Part shown: positions 24,074 to 32,713 of the stretch, piece by piece | How positions within the stretch are numbered: position 1 is the stretch's first letter | Layout: every line of letters starts with the position of its first letter | Source: DASUPK01 sp963782345 | Lineage (GTDB): Bacteria; Actinomycetota; Thermoleophilia; Solirubrobacterales; 70-9 | Reading direction: 5' to 3' | Length of the DNA: 64,000 nucleotides | NCBI GenBank assembly: GCA_963782345.1 | Contig: CAWAJF010000014.1 | Location: 124,001 to 188,000 of the forward strand | Position numbers and translations under genes: made by a program | The notes under the pieces: model-generated | The model's input: the letters and a program-made list of their open reading frames with translations, nothing else | Told to the model about the DNA's origin: nothing | Databases searched by the model: none

Positions 24074-25359
24074 GGGCTCACCGTCGGTCGATGCTCGGTG
24101 CCGGTCGGCTCCTCCTTGCGGATCGCGTCCTCGCCGAGCTCGAAGGAGTTATGGAGAGCCTCGACGGCCTGCGGCACCTGGTCGGCGCGGATCACGCAGG
24201 AGATCTTGATCGGCGAGGTGGAGATCATCTCGATGTTGATCTTGTTGTCGCCGAGGACGCGAAAGACCCTCGCGGCGACGCCCGGGTGGCTGCGCATCCC
24301 GGCGCCGACGATCGAGACCTTGCCCATCGCCTCATCGGTCTCGATGCCGATCTCGGAGTCCTCGAGCCGGATCGCCTCGACTGCGGCTTCGAGGTCATCC
24401 GCCTCGAGGGTGAACGACAGGTCCGCGCCGCTGTCGTGAGAGACCGGCTCGTTCTGGATGATCATGTCGACGTTGATGTTGGCGCCGGCGAGCGCGCCGA
24501 AGATCCGGCCGGCGACGCCGGGCTCGTCGGGCACGCCGGTCAGCGTGACGCGCGCCTCATCCCTGGAATGGGTGACTGCGGTTACGAGTGGTCGTTCCAT
24601 GGTTTCCATTTCCGAGACGACGAGGGTACCGGTGCCATCATCGGCCGAGCTTCGGCAATGGATCCGAACGCCGTGGTTTCGCGCATACTCGACGGAGCGC
24701 AGCTGCAGCACCTTTGCGCCCGAGGAAGCCATCTCCAGCATCTCCTCGTAGGAGACGATCGGGAGCTTGCGCGCGTCTGGAACGATCCTCGGATCCGCGC
24801 TGAAGACGCCCGCGACGTCCGTATAGATCTCACACTCCTCCGCGCCCAGGGCAGCCGCCAGGGCGACGGCGGTCGTGTCGGAGCCGCCCCGTCCGAGCGT
24901 GGTCACGTCACGGCTCTCGGTCGAGACCCCCTGGAAGCCCGCGACCAGCACGATCGAGTCCTCCTCCAGCGCGTTCTTGATGCGGTCGGCGCGCACGTCG
25001 ATGATCCGAGCCTTGGTGTGGGAGGAATCGGTGACGATTCCCGCCTGCGAACCGGTCAGGGAGATCGCCCGGTGGCCGAGGTCGTTGATCGCCATCGCGC
25101 ACAGCGCACACGATTCGCGCTCGCCGATCGAGAGCAGCATGTCCATCTCGCGCGGGTCGGGCCGGGGCGAGATCTCACGGGCAGCCTCGACCAGCCGGTC
25201 GGTCGTCTTGCCGCGGGCCGAGAGCACGGCGACGACGCGCTGGCCCCCCTCGCGGGCGGCGACGATCCGCCTGGCGGCGCGCTTCAGCTCCTCGGTCCCG
25301 GAAACCGAGGTGCCTCCGAACTTCATCACCACGATTCCGTCTGTCTTGGTGGCGCTCAC
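24070..25359 (-). CDS. lysC: Aspartate kinase
   Basis: 429 residues from the GTG ending at 25359. Phosphorylates aspartate, the committed step of the aspartate family. IVVMKFGGTSVSGTEELKRA is the kinase signature; GRGGSDTTAVALAAALGAEE and EIYTDVAGVFSADPRIVPDA follow. Two C-terminal ACT domains (VTLTGVPDEPGVAGRIFGAL and VSIVGAGMRSHPGVAARVFR) point to feedback control by lysine/threonine. The frame stays open far upstream, but that part is antisense to the ABC transporter gene. An ATG at 25326 (MKFGG) is a less likely alternative, since TATCCT lies 9 bases before the GTG. Confidence 0.95.
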   Translation of the reverse strand: MSATKTDGIVVMKFGGTSVSGTEELKRAARRIVAAREGGQRVVAVLSARGKTTDRLVEAAREISPRPDPREMDMLLSIGERESCALCAMAINDLGHRAISLTGSQAGIVTDSSHTKARIIDVRADRIKNALEEDSIVLVAGFQGVSTESRDVTTLGRGGSDTTAVALAAALGAEECEIYTDVAGVFSADPRIVPDARKLPIVSYEEMLEMASSGAKVLQLRSVEYARNHGVRIHCRSSADDGTGTLVVSEMETMERPLVTAVTHSRDEARVTLTGVPDEPGVAGRIFGALAGANINVDMIIQNEPVSHDSGADLSFTLEADDLEAAVEAIRLEDSEIGIETDEAMGKVSIVGAGMRSHPGVAARVFRVLGDNKINIEMISTSPIKISCVIRADQVPQAVEALHNSFELGEDAIRKEEPTGTEHRPTVSP

Positions 25360-25368
25360 AGGCGACTG

Positions 25369-25374
25369 AGGATA
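25369..25374 (-). promoter_or_regulatory. -10 element TATCCT of lysC-asd
   Basis: On the minus strand TATCCT ends 9 bases before the lysC GTG, without a well-placed Shine-Dalgarno. The 54-bp gap is shared with the divergent ABC transporter operon, whose own -10 may be TAGAAT (25396-25401). Confidence 0.4.
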
Positions 25375-25413
25375 GGTCAGCTTTACGCCCCTCCTTAGAA
25401 TGGTGCCCTGGAG

Positions 25414-26346
25414 ATGGGCAGTGAAGCGGCAATCGACGTGGTCGGGCTGCACAAGGCCTACGGCGAGCACGAGGCGGTCAGGGGGATCGACTTCGAGGTC
25501 GCCCGCGGCGAGGTGTTCGGATTCCTCGGGCCGAACGGCGCGGGCAAGACGACGACCATCGAGATCCTCGAGGGCTACCGGCCGCGGACCGCCGGCGACG
25601 TCTCCGTCCTCGGGACCGATCCCGGAAGGCCGACGCGCGCGTGGCGGACCCGGATCGGACTCGTCCTGCAGGAGTGCGAGCTCAACCCGCTGCTCACCGT
25701 CGAGGAGACGATGAAGCTCTATGCCAGCTTCTTCCCCGAGCCGCGTTCCGTCGACCAGACGCTGGAGCTGGTCGGGCTTCAGGGCCGCCACGGCGTACGC
25801 GTCGGCGCGCTCTCGGGCGGCCAGCAGAGGCGGCTCGACGTCGGCGTCGGGATCATCGGCAACCCCGAGCTTCTCTTCCTCGACGAGCCGACGACGGGCT
25901 TCGACCCCACGGCCCGCCGCGAGGCCTGGAACATGATCGAGGGGCTGAAGGCGCTGGGCACCACGATCGTGCTCACCACCCACTACATGGAGGAGGCCCA
26001 GCACCTCGCCGACCGCGTGATGATCCTGCGCGAGGGCCAGATCGTGGCCGAGGGCGCCCCCGCGACCCTCGGCGACAAGCTCGGTCGGGAGACGATGATC
26101 CGCTTCCGGCTCACCGACGGGCTCGATCCGGAGAGGATCTCCACGGCGCTCGGGCGCCCAGCCACGGTCTCCGGGAACCAGGCGACGCTCGCCAGCACGG
26201 AGCCACAGCGCGATCTCTACAGGATGCTTCGCTGGGCCGAGGACTCGGGCGTCCACCTGGCGGATCTCGAGGTCCGGCGTCCCAGCCTGGAGGACGTCTT
26301 CCTCGCGGTCACGGGAAATGAGGATTCGGAGGGAGACCGCGAGTGA
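25414..26346 (+). CDS. ABC transporter ATP-binding protein (drug/lipid exporter type)
   Basis: 310 residues. Walker A is GPNGAGKTTTIEILEG (about residues 42-57), the Q-loop is LVLQE, the signature LSGGQQRRLDVGVGIIG, and Walker B LLFLDEPTTGFDP, followed by the switch His in TTHYMEEAQHL. The ~80-residue C-terminal domain ending SLEDVFLAVTG is typical of DrrA/CcmA-like exporters. It overlaps the permease gene by 4 bases. Together they form a half-size ABC-2 exporter, with a PadR regulator and an MMPL exporter downstream, suggesting a drug or lipid efflux island. Confidence 0.95.
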   Translation: MGSEAAIDVVGLHKAYGEHEAVRGIDFEVARGEVFGFLGPNGAGKTTTIEILEGYRPRTAGDVSVLGTDPGRPTRAWRTRIGLVLQECELNPLLTVEETMKLYASFFPEPRSVDQTLELVGLQGRHGVRVGALSGGQQRRLDVGVGIIGNPELLFLDEPTTGFDPTARREAWNMIEGLKALGTTIVLTTHYMEEAQHLADRVMILREGQIVAEGAPATLGDKLGRETMIRFRLTDGLDPERISTALGRPATVSGNQATLASTEPQRDLYRMLRWAEDSGVHLADLEVRRPSLEDVFLAVTGNEDSEGDRE

Positions 26347-27137
26347 GCGACGCGGGCCTCGTCCTGATCCAGACGCGCTACGCGCTCACGGCGACGCTCC
26401 GGACGCCCCGGGCGCTGCTCTTCGGCGCCCTCTTTCCGATCATCTTCCTCATCCTCTTCAACTCCCTGTTCAGCAACGGCGCCGCCGCCACGACGACGGT
26501 GGAAGGGCATGTGGTTGGAGTGCACTCCTACTTCACCGCCGGCCTGATCGCCTACGCGCTGGCCCTCTCCTGCTTCAGCACCCCCCTGATGGCCCTCGTC
26601 GCCCAGCGCGAGCGCGGCCAGCTCAAGCGGCAGCGAGGGATGCCGGTCCCGGCCTGGACCTTCGTCGCCGCTCAGGTCCTGCGCTCGGTCGCCTTCGCCT
26701 TCGCCGTCGGGGCGGTCATGATCGCGATCGGGATCGCGGCGTATGGCGTCGACTTCCCCGCGCAGACGATCCCCGGGTTCGTCATCTATCTCTTCCTCGG
26801 CACCGCGACCCTCTCGGCGCTCGGGATCGCCGCGACGGCGCTGGCCAAGAACGAGGACAGCGCCCAGCCGATCGGGGCCTTCACCGTCGTGATGCTCTCC
26901 TTCATCTCCGGGATCTTCATCCAGATCGACACGCTGCCGAACTGGATGGCGGACATCGGCCGCGTGTTCCCGCTGTACCACCTCGCCTCGGGCCTCCAGA
27001 CCACGGTCTCCAAGGATCCGACCGGCATCGGCCTGAACGGCGGCGACGTGATCGTCCTCGCCCTCTGGGGCCTCGCCGCGATCAGGATCGCGACCAAGCG
27101 ATTCAAGTGGGAGCCGCAGGGCCGCGCGAGCGAATAG
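26343..27137 (+). CDS. ABC-2 type transporter permease
   Basis: 264 residues, GTG start overlapping the ATPase gene. There are six hydrophobic segments; the first is ALLFGALFPIIFLILFNSLF and the last is VIVLALWGLAAIRIA. ALVAQRERGQLKRQRGMPVP and MLSFISGIFIQIDTLPNWM are typical of the ABC-2 family (DrrB-like). It forms the membrane channel for the adjacent ATPase. Substrate unknown. Confidence 0.92.
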   Translation: MSDAGLVLIQTRYALTATLRTPRALLFGALFPIIFLILFNSLFSNGAAATTTVEGHVVGVHSYFTAGLIAYALALSCFSTPLMALVAQRERGQLKRQRGMPVPAWTFVAAQVLRSVAFAFAVGAVMIAIGIAAYGVDFPAQTIPGFVIYLFLGTATLSALGIAATALAKNEDSAQPIGAFTVVMLSFISGIFIQIDTLPNWMADIGRVFPLYHLASGLQTTVSKDPTGIGLNGGDVIVLALWGLAAIRIATKRFKWEPQGRASE

Positions 27138-27164
27138 GCGTGTGATCCAGAACACATACGCTGG

Positions 27165-27183
27165 TATATCGGATTGATATATC
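27165..27183 (+). promoter_or_regulatory. Operator-like palindrome overlapping a -10 element of the PadR gene
   Basis: TATATC (27165-27170), a 5-nt spacer and GATATA (27176-27181) form a perfect inverted repeat. TATATC at 27178-27183 ends 8 bases before the ATG at 27192, as expected of a leaderless -10. A repressor bound here would block transcription of padR and the following MMPL gene, so PadR autoregulation is likely. Confidence 0.6.
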
Positions 27184-27191
27184 TACGCGCT

Positions 27192-27743
27192 ATGGAGCTG
27201 AGTGCGACCGGGAAGGTGATCTTGGGAATGCTGGCGGCGCGCCCGCGCTCCGGCTACGAGATCAAGCAGCTGGTCGACGGCTCCGCGCGCTTCTTCTGGG
27301 CCGCCAGCTACGGGCAGATCTATCCGGAGCTGAAGCGGCTCGAGCAGGAGGGGCTGGTCACCGGAAGCGATTCCGCGCAGGGCGCCCGGCAGCGGACGAC
27401 CTACAAGCTGACCGCCGCAGGCAAGCGCGCGGCGCGCGAGTGGATCGCAGGAGCGCCCGAGGTCTTCGAGCTTCGCGACGAGGGCCTGCTGGAGCTCTTC
27501 TTCGCCGGCGCGATCGATCCGGCGCGCGCGCCTGAGATCGCCCGGGAGCGCGCCGCGAAGGCGGCGGCGAGCGCCGCGGATCTGCGGGCGATCGAGGAGC
27601 AGATCCAGCGGCTCGGCAAGCACGAGGGCCCGGAGCACAGCCCGGACGCCGGCTCCATGGCCGTCCTGCGGTACGGCATCGAGATGAACGAATGGGCGGC
27701 TCGGTGGTTCGAGCGCGCCGCCGAGAACCTGGAACGGGGGTAG
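27192..27743 (+). CDS. PadR family transcriptional regulator
   Basis: 183 residues from the ATG at 27192. An upstream TTG at 27174 lies inside the operator and is unlikely to be the start. The winged helix is MELSATGKVILGMLAARPRS, GYEIKQLVDGSARFFWAASY, QIYPELKRLEQEGLV. A C-terminal helical domain (about residues 95-180) follows for dimerisation. PadR proteins repress efflux or phenolic-acid genes and are released by small ligands. The stop is 2 bases before the MMPL start, so they are co-transcribed; the ABC exporter genes just upstream may be targets too. Confidence 0.93.
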   Translation: MELSATGKVILGMLAARPRSGYEIKQLVDGSARFFWAASYGQIYPELKRLEQEGLVTGSDSAQGARQRTTYKLTAAGKRAAREWIAGAPEVFELRDEGLLELFFAGAIDPARAPEIARERAAKAAASAADLRAIEEQIQRLGKHEGPEHSPDAGSMAVLRYGIEMNEWAARWFERAAENLERG

Positions 27744-27745
27744 AG

Positions 27746-29899
27746 ATGTTCAACGGACTCGCATCGCTCGCTCAGCGCCGCGGCCGGCGCGTCGTGATCT
27801 TCGCCGCGGTCTTCTTCGCCGTGGCGGGTGCGTTCGGGGGAGGGGTCGCCAGCAAGCTCGCGCCCTATGGCGCCGACGACCCGGCGACGGAGAGCGTCAA
27901 GGCGGGAGACCGCCTGAACGCGGACGGCTTCCGCCAGACGAGCGTGATCGTCCTCGCCCAGGGTGTCTCGCCGACCAGCCCGGCGGGGCAGCGCCGGATC
28001 GCGCAGCTCGAAGCGCAGCTGAAGCGCAACCCGGCCGTTTCCACCGTGACGAGCTACCTGGAGACCCACAGCCCCGATTTCGTCTCGCGTGGCGGCGATA
28101 CGACGTACATCGCGGTCAGCCTGAAGCCGACGGACGACAAGGAGCAGCAGGATGCCGCGCAGGCGATCGCGGACAACCTCGACGGTCAGCCAGGCATCAG
28201 CGTCGGCGGCATCGCCCTGGCGCAGGAGCAGGTCAACAAGCAGGTCGAGAAGGACCTGCGGATGGCGGAGCTGCTCGCCTTCCCGATCCTCTTCCTGCTC
28301 TCGCTGCTCTTCTTCCGCAGCGGCGTGGCGGCCCTGCTGCCGCTGCTGATCGGCGGCCTGGCGATCGTCAGCACTTTCCTGGCGCTGCGGATCGCCAACG
28401 AGGTCGTCGACGTCTCGATCTTCGCGCTCAACCTGACGACAGGCCTCGGCCTGGGCCTGGCGATCGATTACAGCCTGTTCATCGTCTCGCGCTATCGCGA
28501 GGAGATCGCGAAGTCCGGCCCGGGCGCCGCCGCGATGAGGCGCACGATGAACACGGCCGGGCGCACGGTCCTCTTCTCATCGATCACGGTGGCGGTGGCG
28601 CTTGCCTCGCTGACCGTCTTCCCACAGCGATTCCTCTACTCGATGGGGCTGGGCGGAGCGCTCGTTGCGCTGCTCGCCTCCCTGATCGCACTGACAGTTC
28701 TGCCCGCGGTGCTGGCGCTGCTCGGGAACCGGGTGAACGCGCTCGCGCCGGCCTTCCTGCAGCGCCGCGCCGAGCGGGACGCGACGGTCACGGAGTCCGG
28801 CTTCTGGTACCGGCTCTCCCGCTTCGTAATGCGCCGGCCGATCCCCGTCGCCACCGCGACCGCAGCCCTGCTGATCGTGCTCGGGATCCCGTTCTACTCG
28901 CTCAAGTTCACCTCGGTCGACGCCCAGGTGCTGCCGGAGAGCGCGAGCGCCCGCCAGGTCGACAACGTGATGCGGGCCGAGTTCCCGCCCTTCCACGACA
29001 CGCCCGTCCTCGCGATCGTCGAGCACGCAACGCCGCCGTCCCTCAGTGCGGTCCGCCGCCAGCTCGCGGGAGCGCAGGGCATCGCGGAGGTCCAGCCGCC
29101 GATCCAACTGGCGGGAGGCGATGCCGTGATCCAGGCCTACCAGTCTGAGAGCTACATCTCCGACCAGAGCCGCAACGCCATCAAGGACATCCGGGGCCTG
29201 CCGGCTCCGGACGGCTCGACGGTGCTCGTCGGGGGCGCGGCGGCCCATTTCGTCGACCTTCAGTCGAGCCTCGCCTCGCACGGTCCGATCGCTCTGGCGA
29301 TCGTGATCGTGGCCACGCTGATCGTCCTCTTCCTGATGACCGGATCCGTGGTGCTTCCCGTGAAGCAGCTCGTGATGAACGCGCTCAACCTGAGCGCGGT
29401 CTTCGGGATCATGGTCCTCGTATTCCAGGACGGCCGGCTGGAGGGGCTGCTCGACTACCGGGGCCAGGGCGCGCTGGAGCAGACCATGCCGATCCTGCTG
29501 TTCGCCGTGGTCTTCGGCCTCTCGACCGACTACGGCGTCTTCCTGCTCTCGCGGATCAAGGAGGCCCGTGACAACGGGGCGAGCGACTCCGAGTGCGTCG
29601 CGATCGGCCTGGAGCGCACCGGTCGCATCGTCACGGCGGCCGCGCTGCTCTTCGCCATCGCGATCGGCGCCTTCGCCACCTCCAAGATCATCTTCATCAA
29701 GGAGAACGGTGTCGGCACCGCCCTTGCAGTGCTGATCGACGCGAGCCTGATCCGGGCGCTGCTGGTGCCGTCGCTGATGGAGCTGCTCGGGCGCTGGAAC
29801 TGGTGGGCGCCGAGGCCGCTGCGCCGTCTGCACGACCGGTTCGGGCTGAGCGAGACGAGCTCGGACCAACCGTTCGCGGAGACGCCCATTCACGGCTGA
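27746..29899 (+). CDS. MMPL/RND family transporter
   Basis: 717 residues with about 12 membrane helices in two repeats, each with a large extracytoplasmic loop. Landmarks are LNLTTGLGLGLAIDYSLFIVSRYREE (first repeat, Asp-Tyr pair) and MPILLFAVVFGLSTDYGVFLLSRIKEA (second). These Asp-Tyr pairs carry protons in MmpL3-like pumps. Such proteins export lipids, pigments or drugs. A GGGGG run precedes the ATG. It is co-transcribed with padR, so this is probably the regulated exporter. Confidence 0.93.
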   Translation: MFNGLASLAQRRGRRVVIFAAVFFAVAGAFGGGVASKLAPYGADDPATESVKAGDRLNADGFRQTSVIVLAQGVSPTSPAGQRRIAQLEAQLKRNPAVSTVTSYLETHSPDFVSRGGDTTYIAVSLKPTDDKEQQDAAQAIADNLDGQPGISVGGIALAQEQVNKQVEKDLRMAELLAFPILFLLSLLFFRSGVAALLPLLIGGLAIVSTFLALRIANEVVDVSIFALNLTTGLGLGLAIDYSLFIVSRYREEIAKSGPGAAAMRRTMNTAGRTVLFSSITVAVALASLTVFPQRFLYSMGLGGALVALLASLIALTVLPAVLALLGNRVNALAPAFLQRRAERDATVTESGFWYRLSRFVMRRPIPVATATAALLIVLGIPFYSLKFTSVDAQVLPESASARQVDNVMRAEFPPFHDTPVLAIVEHATPPSLSAVRRQLAGAQGIAEVQPPIQLAGGDAVIQAYQSESYISDQSRNAIKDIRGLPAPDGSTVLVGGAAAHFVDLQSSLASHGPIALAIVIVATLIVLFLMTGSVVLPVKQLVMNALNLSAVFGIMVLVFQDGRLEGLLDYRGQGALEQTMPILLFAVVFGLSTDYGVFLLSRIKEARDNGASDSECVAIGLERTGRIVTAAALLFAIAIGAFATSKIIFIKENGVGTALAVLIDASLIRALLVPSLMELLGRWNWWAPRPLRRLHDRFGLSETSSDQPFAETPIHG

Positions 29900-29974
29900 T
29901 CCATGCCTGGCACCCGTTCCTCCGTAGTAATCACGGTTGTCGCAGCCACCTAGTGGCCGACGTAATCAAGGCGC

Positions 29975-31045
29975 ATGTATTCGAAATCCATCACCTCACT
30001 GGCGAGGTGGCTTTGCCCCACCGACTTCGATCGCAAGCGCGCTCTCGATACGAGCGAGCGAGTTCGGCGCGCACGAGCGATCGTCGTAGTGCTGATCGGC
30101 GCGTCCGCGATCGTCGTGGTCCCCGAGCTGGGCTGGCTGCCGCTCGCGATCTTCGCGGTGGAGTTCGCTTACCTCGCCGGGATCGACAGGCGGATGGAGC
30201 GCTCCAGCTACCCAGAGATCCACGCGGCGGCGGGGATGTTCTCCTCCGGGGTGGCCATGACCGCATCGATCGTGGTGACCGGCGGCTCCGACAGCCCCCT
30301 CCTGCCCTTGCTGGCGGTCCCGATTGCGTTCACCGCCGCCCGCTTCCGCCCGCGAGTCGTCCTGGTGGGCGTGGTGCTGGGCGTGCTCGCCATCCTCTCC
30401 ATCGGCCTCGCGATGGACCCGGGAGGCCTGATCGGTGATCCCACTCGTCCGATCATCGCGATCATCGTCATCGTCGGCGCCGCAGCGATCGCGGTGGCCA
30501 TCCAGGGGGCCGAGGTTCAGCACAGGCATGAATCCGTGATCGATCCCCTCACCGGTCTGCTCAATCGCAAGGCCCTCGAGTCGCGGTTCAACGAGATCGA
30601 GCAGCAGGCTCACGTGAGCGGGGGATCCGTCTGCGTGATCGAGCTCGACCTCGACCACTTCAAGCGAGTCAATGACGTCCTGGGCCACGGCCGCGGCGAC
30701 GCGGTCCTCCACGACATGGCCTATGAGGTGCGCAAGTCGCTGCGCACCTTCGAGTTGGTGTACCGGATCGGCGGAGAGGAGTTCATGATCATCCTCCCCG
30801 GCACGCCTCTCCACAGCGGACTGGAGATCGCCGAGCGAATCCGGTGCCTCGTGCTGGAAAGCCGGCCGGCCGGAGTGGAGATCACGGTCTCGCTCGGGGT
30901 CGCGCAGGCGAGCGGTCAGGACGTTCGGTTCGAAAGCCTCTATGCCGAGGCCGACGATGCACTGTACGTGGCGAAGCGGCGGGGACGCAACCGCGTCGCG
31001 GCGAGGAACGGCGCCCACCAGGCGGCAATGTCGCTGCCCGGCTGA
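29975..31045 (+). CDS. Membrane-bound diguanylate cyclase (GGDEF)
   Basis: 356 residues. An N-terminal membrane region with about six helices (residues 30-180) is followed by a GGDEF domain starting at DPLTGLLNRKALESRF. The active-site loop is IGGEEF, a functional GG(D/E)EF variant, so c-di-GMP synthesis from GTP is expected. The inhibitory RxxD site five residues before it reads RTFE, so product inhibition may be weak. No EAL domain. A possible -10 TAATCA ends 6 bases before the ATG. The signal sensed by the membrane part is unknown. Confidence 0.93.
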   Translation: MYSKSITSLARWLCPTDFDRKRALDTSERVRRARAIVVVLIGASAIVVVPELGWLPLAIFAVEFAYLAGIDRRMERSSYPEIHAAAGMFSSGVAMTASIVVTGGSDSPLLPLLAVPIAFTAARFRPRVVLVGVVLGVLAILSIGLAMDPGGLIGDPTRPIIAIIVIVGAAAIAVAIQGAEVQHRHESVIDPLTGLLNRKALESRFNEIEQQAHVSGGSVCVIELDLDHFKRVNDVLGHGRGDAVLHDMAYEVRKSLRTFELVYRIGGEEFMIILPGTPLHSGLEIAERIRCLVLESRPAGVEITVSLGVAQASGQDVRFESLYAEADDALYVAKRRGRNRVAARNGAHQAAMSLPG

Positions 31046-31074
31046 GGTCGTTCAGACCGACAGCCGCCCGCGGC

Positions 31075-31080
31075 TATGCT
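31075..31080 (+). promoter_or_regulatory. -10 element TATGCT, leaderless-type spacing
   Basis: TATGCT ends 6 bases before the GTG at 31087, with no Shine-Dalgarno. Confidence 0.5.
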
Positions 31081-31086
31081 GGCGGC

Positions 31087-31320
31087 GTGACCATCGCCAC
31101 GGCCATCTTCCTGATCGCAATCGGCGCGATCCTGCGCTACGCGATCAACGTCACAACCGACGTGATCAACATCCAGACAGTCGGGCTGATCCTGATGATC
31201 GCCGGCGGCGCCGGCCTGGCGCTGTCGCTTCTTTACGAGCTCGTGCAGCAGGGCGGGCCACGTGACCGCGACGAGGCTCCGCCTCGAAGCGGCTACGACG
31301 ACCCGACCCGCCGCCTCTAG
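31087..31320 (+). CDS. Small two-helix membrane protein, DUF6458-like
   Basis: 77 residues with a GTG start. It opens TIATAIFLIAIGAILRYAIN, followed by a second helix VGLILMIAGGAGLALSLLYE, the pattern of the short actinobacterial DUF6458 proteins. The tail is hydrophilic and charged (GPRDRDEAPPRSGYDD). Function is unknown. The gene sits just after the diguanylate cyclase on the same strand but has its own TATGCT promoter. Confidence 0.75.
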   Translation: MTIATAIFLIAIGAILRYAINVTTDVINIQTVGLILMIAGGAGLALSLLYELVQQGGPRDRDEAPPRSGYDDPTRRL

Positions 31321-31363
31321 AACGCCGAGGCGCTCCAGAGGCGGCGGTCAGGCATGACTGCCC

Positions 31364-31981
31364 TCAGGGAGCGGGACAGGTGAACGTGTTCATGGCCGGA
31401 GCCCCGCCGCTGTAGCGGGCGTTGAATCCCTCTTCGCCGGTCTGGGAGTCGGTGTGGTGCGCTCCGTCAGCGGTCACGTAGTCGATTGAGTAGGTGACCG
31501 GATTCGATCCACCATCCTGGTAGCAGACGCCGAACGCGAAGGCGCGGTGCTGACCGAAGTCGAGATCGGTGAAGGTCTCGTTCCCCGTCGGGCCGACTGC
31601 GTTGGGCGAGAACGTACTGCTCGGAATCGGGTTCGAAGCCGCCCGTCCGAACGAACCACTCGGATCGAAGACGTAGAGGTCGTAGTCGGTGTTGTCCGCG
31701 CCGCCAGTCCAGGTCAGGGTCGCGCGGACGGCCGAGACGGGCGTTGCCGGCGTCTGCGGCGGCTGCTGTTGCTGCTGCTTCTTCTTCTTGCACTTCTTCT
31801 TCTTCTTCTTGGCGGAGGTGGCGCTGTGCTTCTTCTTCTTCTTCTTGCACCTCTTCTTCTTCTTCTTGGCGACGACCGCCGTGCCGCCTGAGGCGCTCGC
31901 GGCGGCGCCGACCGTCGCGGTGATCGTGAGGGCCAGCAGCGCCAGCAGCGCCAGTCCCAGAATCCCCTTCTTCTGTCTCAT
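31364..31981 (-). CDS. Secreted protein with Lys-rich and poly-Gln segment
   Basis: 205 residues. The signal peptide (about 1-31, hydrophobic LGLALLALLALTITATVGAA) is followed by an extreme low-complexity stretch: KKKKKRCKKKKKK, a short spacer, KKKKKKCKKKK, then QQQQQ and a Pro/Thr linker. The C-terminal ~125 residues form a beta-rich domain (ATLTWTGGADNTDYDLYVFD) like the pre-peptidase/PPC-type sandwich. The basic cluster may bind teichoic-like or nucleic polymers outside the cell. Two Cys lie inside the Lys clusters and two near the end. No enzyme motif is visible. Confidence 0.75.
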   Translation of the reverse strand: MRQKKGILGLALLALLALTITATVGAAASASGGTAVVAKKKKKRCKKKKKKHSATSAKKKKKKCKKKKQQQQQPPQTPATPVSAVRATLTWTGGADNTDYDLYVFDPSGSFGRAASNPIPSSTFSPNAVGPTGNETFTDLDFGQHRAFAFGVCYQDGGSNPVTYSIDYVTADGAHHTDSQTGEEGFNARYSGGAPAMNTFTCPAP

Positions 31982-32056
31982 CGGTTCCTCTCCCCGTATC
32001 GAGTCGAATGCAGTGCGGCGAGCCTACTCCGGTTGGGGGCCGCAGTCGAGGCACGT

Positions 32057-32647
32057 TTAGCCGAGTGATTGGCGGCCGGCGAGGGCCTTGCCGAGCGTGA
32101 CCTCGTCGGCGTGCTCGAGATCGGCTCCCACCGGCAGCCCGCTGGCGAGCCTGGTCACGGTGACGCGGTCGCGGAGCGCATCGGCGATGTGGATCGCGGT
32201 GGCCTCCCCGGTGGTGGTCGGGTTGGTCGCCAGGACGATCTCCTTCACCTCGCCGTTGACGCGGCCGACGAGCTCGGAGATCCGCAGGTCCTCGGGATCG
32301 ATCCCGTCGATCGGGGAGAGCGCTCCGCCGAGCACGTGATAGAGGCCGCGGTACTCCCCGGTCCGCTCGATGGGAATCACGTCGGCGGGCTCCTCGACTA
32401 CGCAGATCAGCGATTGATCGCGGCGGGTGTCCTCGCAGATGCGGCAGCGGGGGCCCTCGGCGAGGTTGAAGCAGACCTCGCAGAGGCCGACCTTCTCCTT
32501 CACCTCGCGGATCGCATCCGCGAGGCCGAGGGCATCCTCGTCGTCCGCCCTGAGGATGTGAAAGGCGAGCCGCTGCGCCGTGCGCTGGCCGATCCCCGGC
32601 AACTTCGAGAGCTCGGCGATCAGCTGGCTGATCGGTCCGGCATACAT
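32057..32647 (-). CDS. recR: Recombination protein RecR
   Basis: 196 residues, the normal length. The helix-hairpin-helix is LIAELSKLPGIGQRTAQRLA. The zinc finger is C-x2-C...C-x2-C in CEVCFNLAEGPRCRIC. The Toprim domain begins ICVVEEPADVIPIERTGEYR. RecR works with RecO/RecF to load RecA at gaps and in repair. It lies downstream of dnaX and ybaB on the same strand, but an opposite-strand gene separates it from ybaB. It has its own TAGGCT promoter. Confidence 0.97.
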   Translation of the reverse strand: MYAGPISQLIAELSKLPGIGQRTAQRLAFHILRADDEDALGLADAIREVKEKVGLCEVCFNLAEGPRCRICEDTRRDQSLICVVEEPADVIPIERTGEYRGLYHVLGGALSPIDGIDPEDLRISELVGRVNGEVKEIVLATNPTTTGEATAIHIADALRDRVTVTRLASGLPVGADLEHADEVTLGKALAGRQSLG

Positions 32648-32653
32648 GGGATC

Positions 32654-32659
32654 AGCCTA
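32654..32659 (-). promoter_or_regulatory. -10 element TAGGCT of recR
   Basis: On the minus strand TAGGCT ends 6 bases before the recR ATG. This fits recR having its own transcript rather than relying on the dnaX-ybaB mRNA. Confidence 0.5.
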
Positions 32660-32713
32660 ACCGTGACGGTGGGCGGGTAAGCGACCCGCAAGGACAGGAA
32701 AGGAGGAACACCG

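Noticed and set aside
25360..25413. Riboswitch (lysine type) upstream of lysC
   Set aside because: The 54-bp gap is far too short for a lysine riboswitch and shows no such motif.
25360..26256. Long upstream extension of the aspartate kinase frame
   Set aside because: It runs antisense through the ABC ATPase gene and has no kinase similarity; the conserved kinase starts at about 25326-25359.
31740..31870. CTTCTTCTT tracts as a regulatory repeat
   Set aside because: They are codons for the Lys clusters of the secreted protein on the minus strand.
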